Assembly: GCA_035048485.1 (NCBI GenBank)
Contig: CM068587.1
Location: 42,469,842 to 42,533,841, forward strand
Length of the DNA: 64,000 nt
DNA from: Pteria penguin
Lineage: Eukaryota; Mollusca; Bivalvia; Pterioida; Pteriidae
Direction: 5' to 3'
Both the position numbers and the translations under genes were made by a program. Positions 63,488-64,000 of this stretch are shown here, in pieces (the first letter of the stretch is position 1; each line of letters begins with the position of its first letter). A model generated the notes under the pieces. That model made no database searches and was not told the origin of the DNA. It worked only from the letters and a program-made list of their open reading frames with translations.

Positions 63488-63632
63488 GGGAATCTTTTAC
63501 GTGTCACGCCTACCGTGACACGGGACCTCTGTTTCTACTGTCCAATTTGAAAGACAGATCACCGATGTGCCCACGGCGGAAGTCAAACCCATGACCTTTC
63601 GGTCACCTCGTCCACTGAACCCACCGACTTAA
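63385..63632 (-). mobile_element. tRNA-derived SINE, full-length but diverged
   Basis: Same family as the copy at 42780. On the - strand the head is degraded (B box GGGTTTGACTTCC); the body (CGTGTCACGGTAGGCGTG) and tail (GTGGAGTGACGTGAAACTAT) are clear. Confidence 0.82.
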
Positions 63633-64000
63633 AACATATAGTAGATGATATGGCTAGTAATTTTAAAAGTACATTTCCATACTAGATACAGGCTAATCCG
63701 TACGTCTGATAAACTCGCTATTGCCATGCCTTATGTACTGAACGGGCTAAATGAGCCCAAATATAAACTATTAGCTGAAAAGGAAGTGATACTGGAGATT
63801 TATATGTCTGTGGTCGATCATCATGCATGGTCTTTATATGTCTGCTAATTAACAGTCACATGGCTGCACAATACAAATTTTAAAACGTTATTCTGTTTTT
63901 AAAATTCTTTGCAGTTTTATCAAACATCCCATTCCGGCCCACACTTTGGTGCTTGCACCAAATTGTTTCTTATTGAAGTAGTTATATAAGTAGCACAAAG
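63633..64000. other. Right edge, nothing specific seen
   Basis: A 67-codon + strand frame begins here but has no recognisable domain or splice context. The 5' end of the sorting nexin gene is expected beyond this edge. Confidence 0.4.

Noticed and set aside
63645..63848. 67-codon + strand open frame near the right edge
   Set aside because: No domain, splice context or neighbour supports it; length is within chance expectation.
58546..64000. Search for the missing first sorting nexin exon or exons
   Set aside because: No - strand segment matched the expected N-terminal PX codons with a phase-0 donor, so I did not assign one. It may be outside the window.

Overview
This is animal nuclear DNA: AT-rich, with long introns, GT-AG splice junctions and many dispersed repeats. 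A bivalve mollusc is the most likely source. The repeat elements look like bivalve repeats: short elements with GC-rich terminal hairpins and CTCTTGTT-type ends, runs of GTCCGTCCGTC, degenerate 'TGACCTTGACC' modules and tRNA-derived SINEs. The species cannot be named from sequence alone. No bacterial genes, CRISPR arrays or true tRNA/rRNA genes were seen.

The window holds two protein-coding genes placed tail to tail. On the + strand, 22 constitutive exons (2225-42624) join in one open frame into a coiled-coil protein of about 785 residues. Its length and N-terminal half suggest a CCDC175-like protein, but that name is tentative. A 12-nt microexon and an 83-codon Pro/Glu-rich exon (21791-22332) fit the reading frame as optional inserts. 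On the - strand, 11 exons (58545 down to 45982) encode 353 residues of a sorting nexin of the SNX5/SNX6 type: the C-terminal part of the PX domain, the linker and the complete BAR domain. Its first exon or exons lie beyond the right edge or were not found. Each gene has a plausible poly(A) signal in the 3.4-kb gap between them.

The rest is intron and intergenic DNA, and it is unusually rich in minisatellites: about thirteen arrays, some 15 kb or nearly a quarter of the window. Three of them (3357-4660, 30672-31695 and 54480-58467) start at an exon end. Their repeat unit is the last part of the exon plus the first part of the intron, so each intron carries tens of copies of its own 5' splice site. 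In all three, splicing from a downstream copy would add an in-frame stop codon, so only the copy at the true exon end is productive. This pattern, seen three times in two neighbouring genes, is the most notable thing in the window.

Other structure includes tRNA-derived SINEs (around 11035, 31925, 42780, 61519 and 63385), one of which has amplified its pol III B box nine times. There is a 760-bp element with 15-bp terminal inverted repeats, two compact foldbacks (38-bp and 48-bp arms), a 300-bp inverted duplication that includes half a SINE, a short remnant of an endonuclease/exonuclease/phosphatase domain, and at least seven elements with terminal hairpins, one nested in another.
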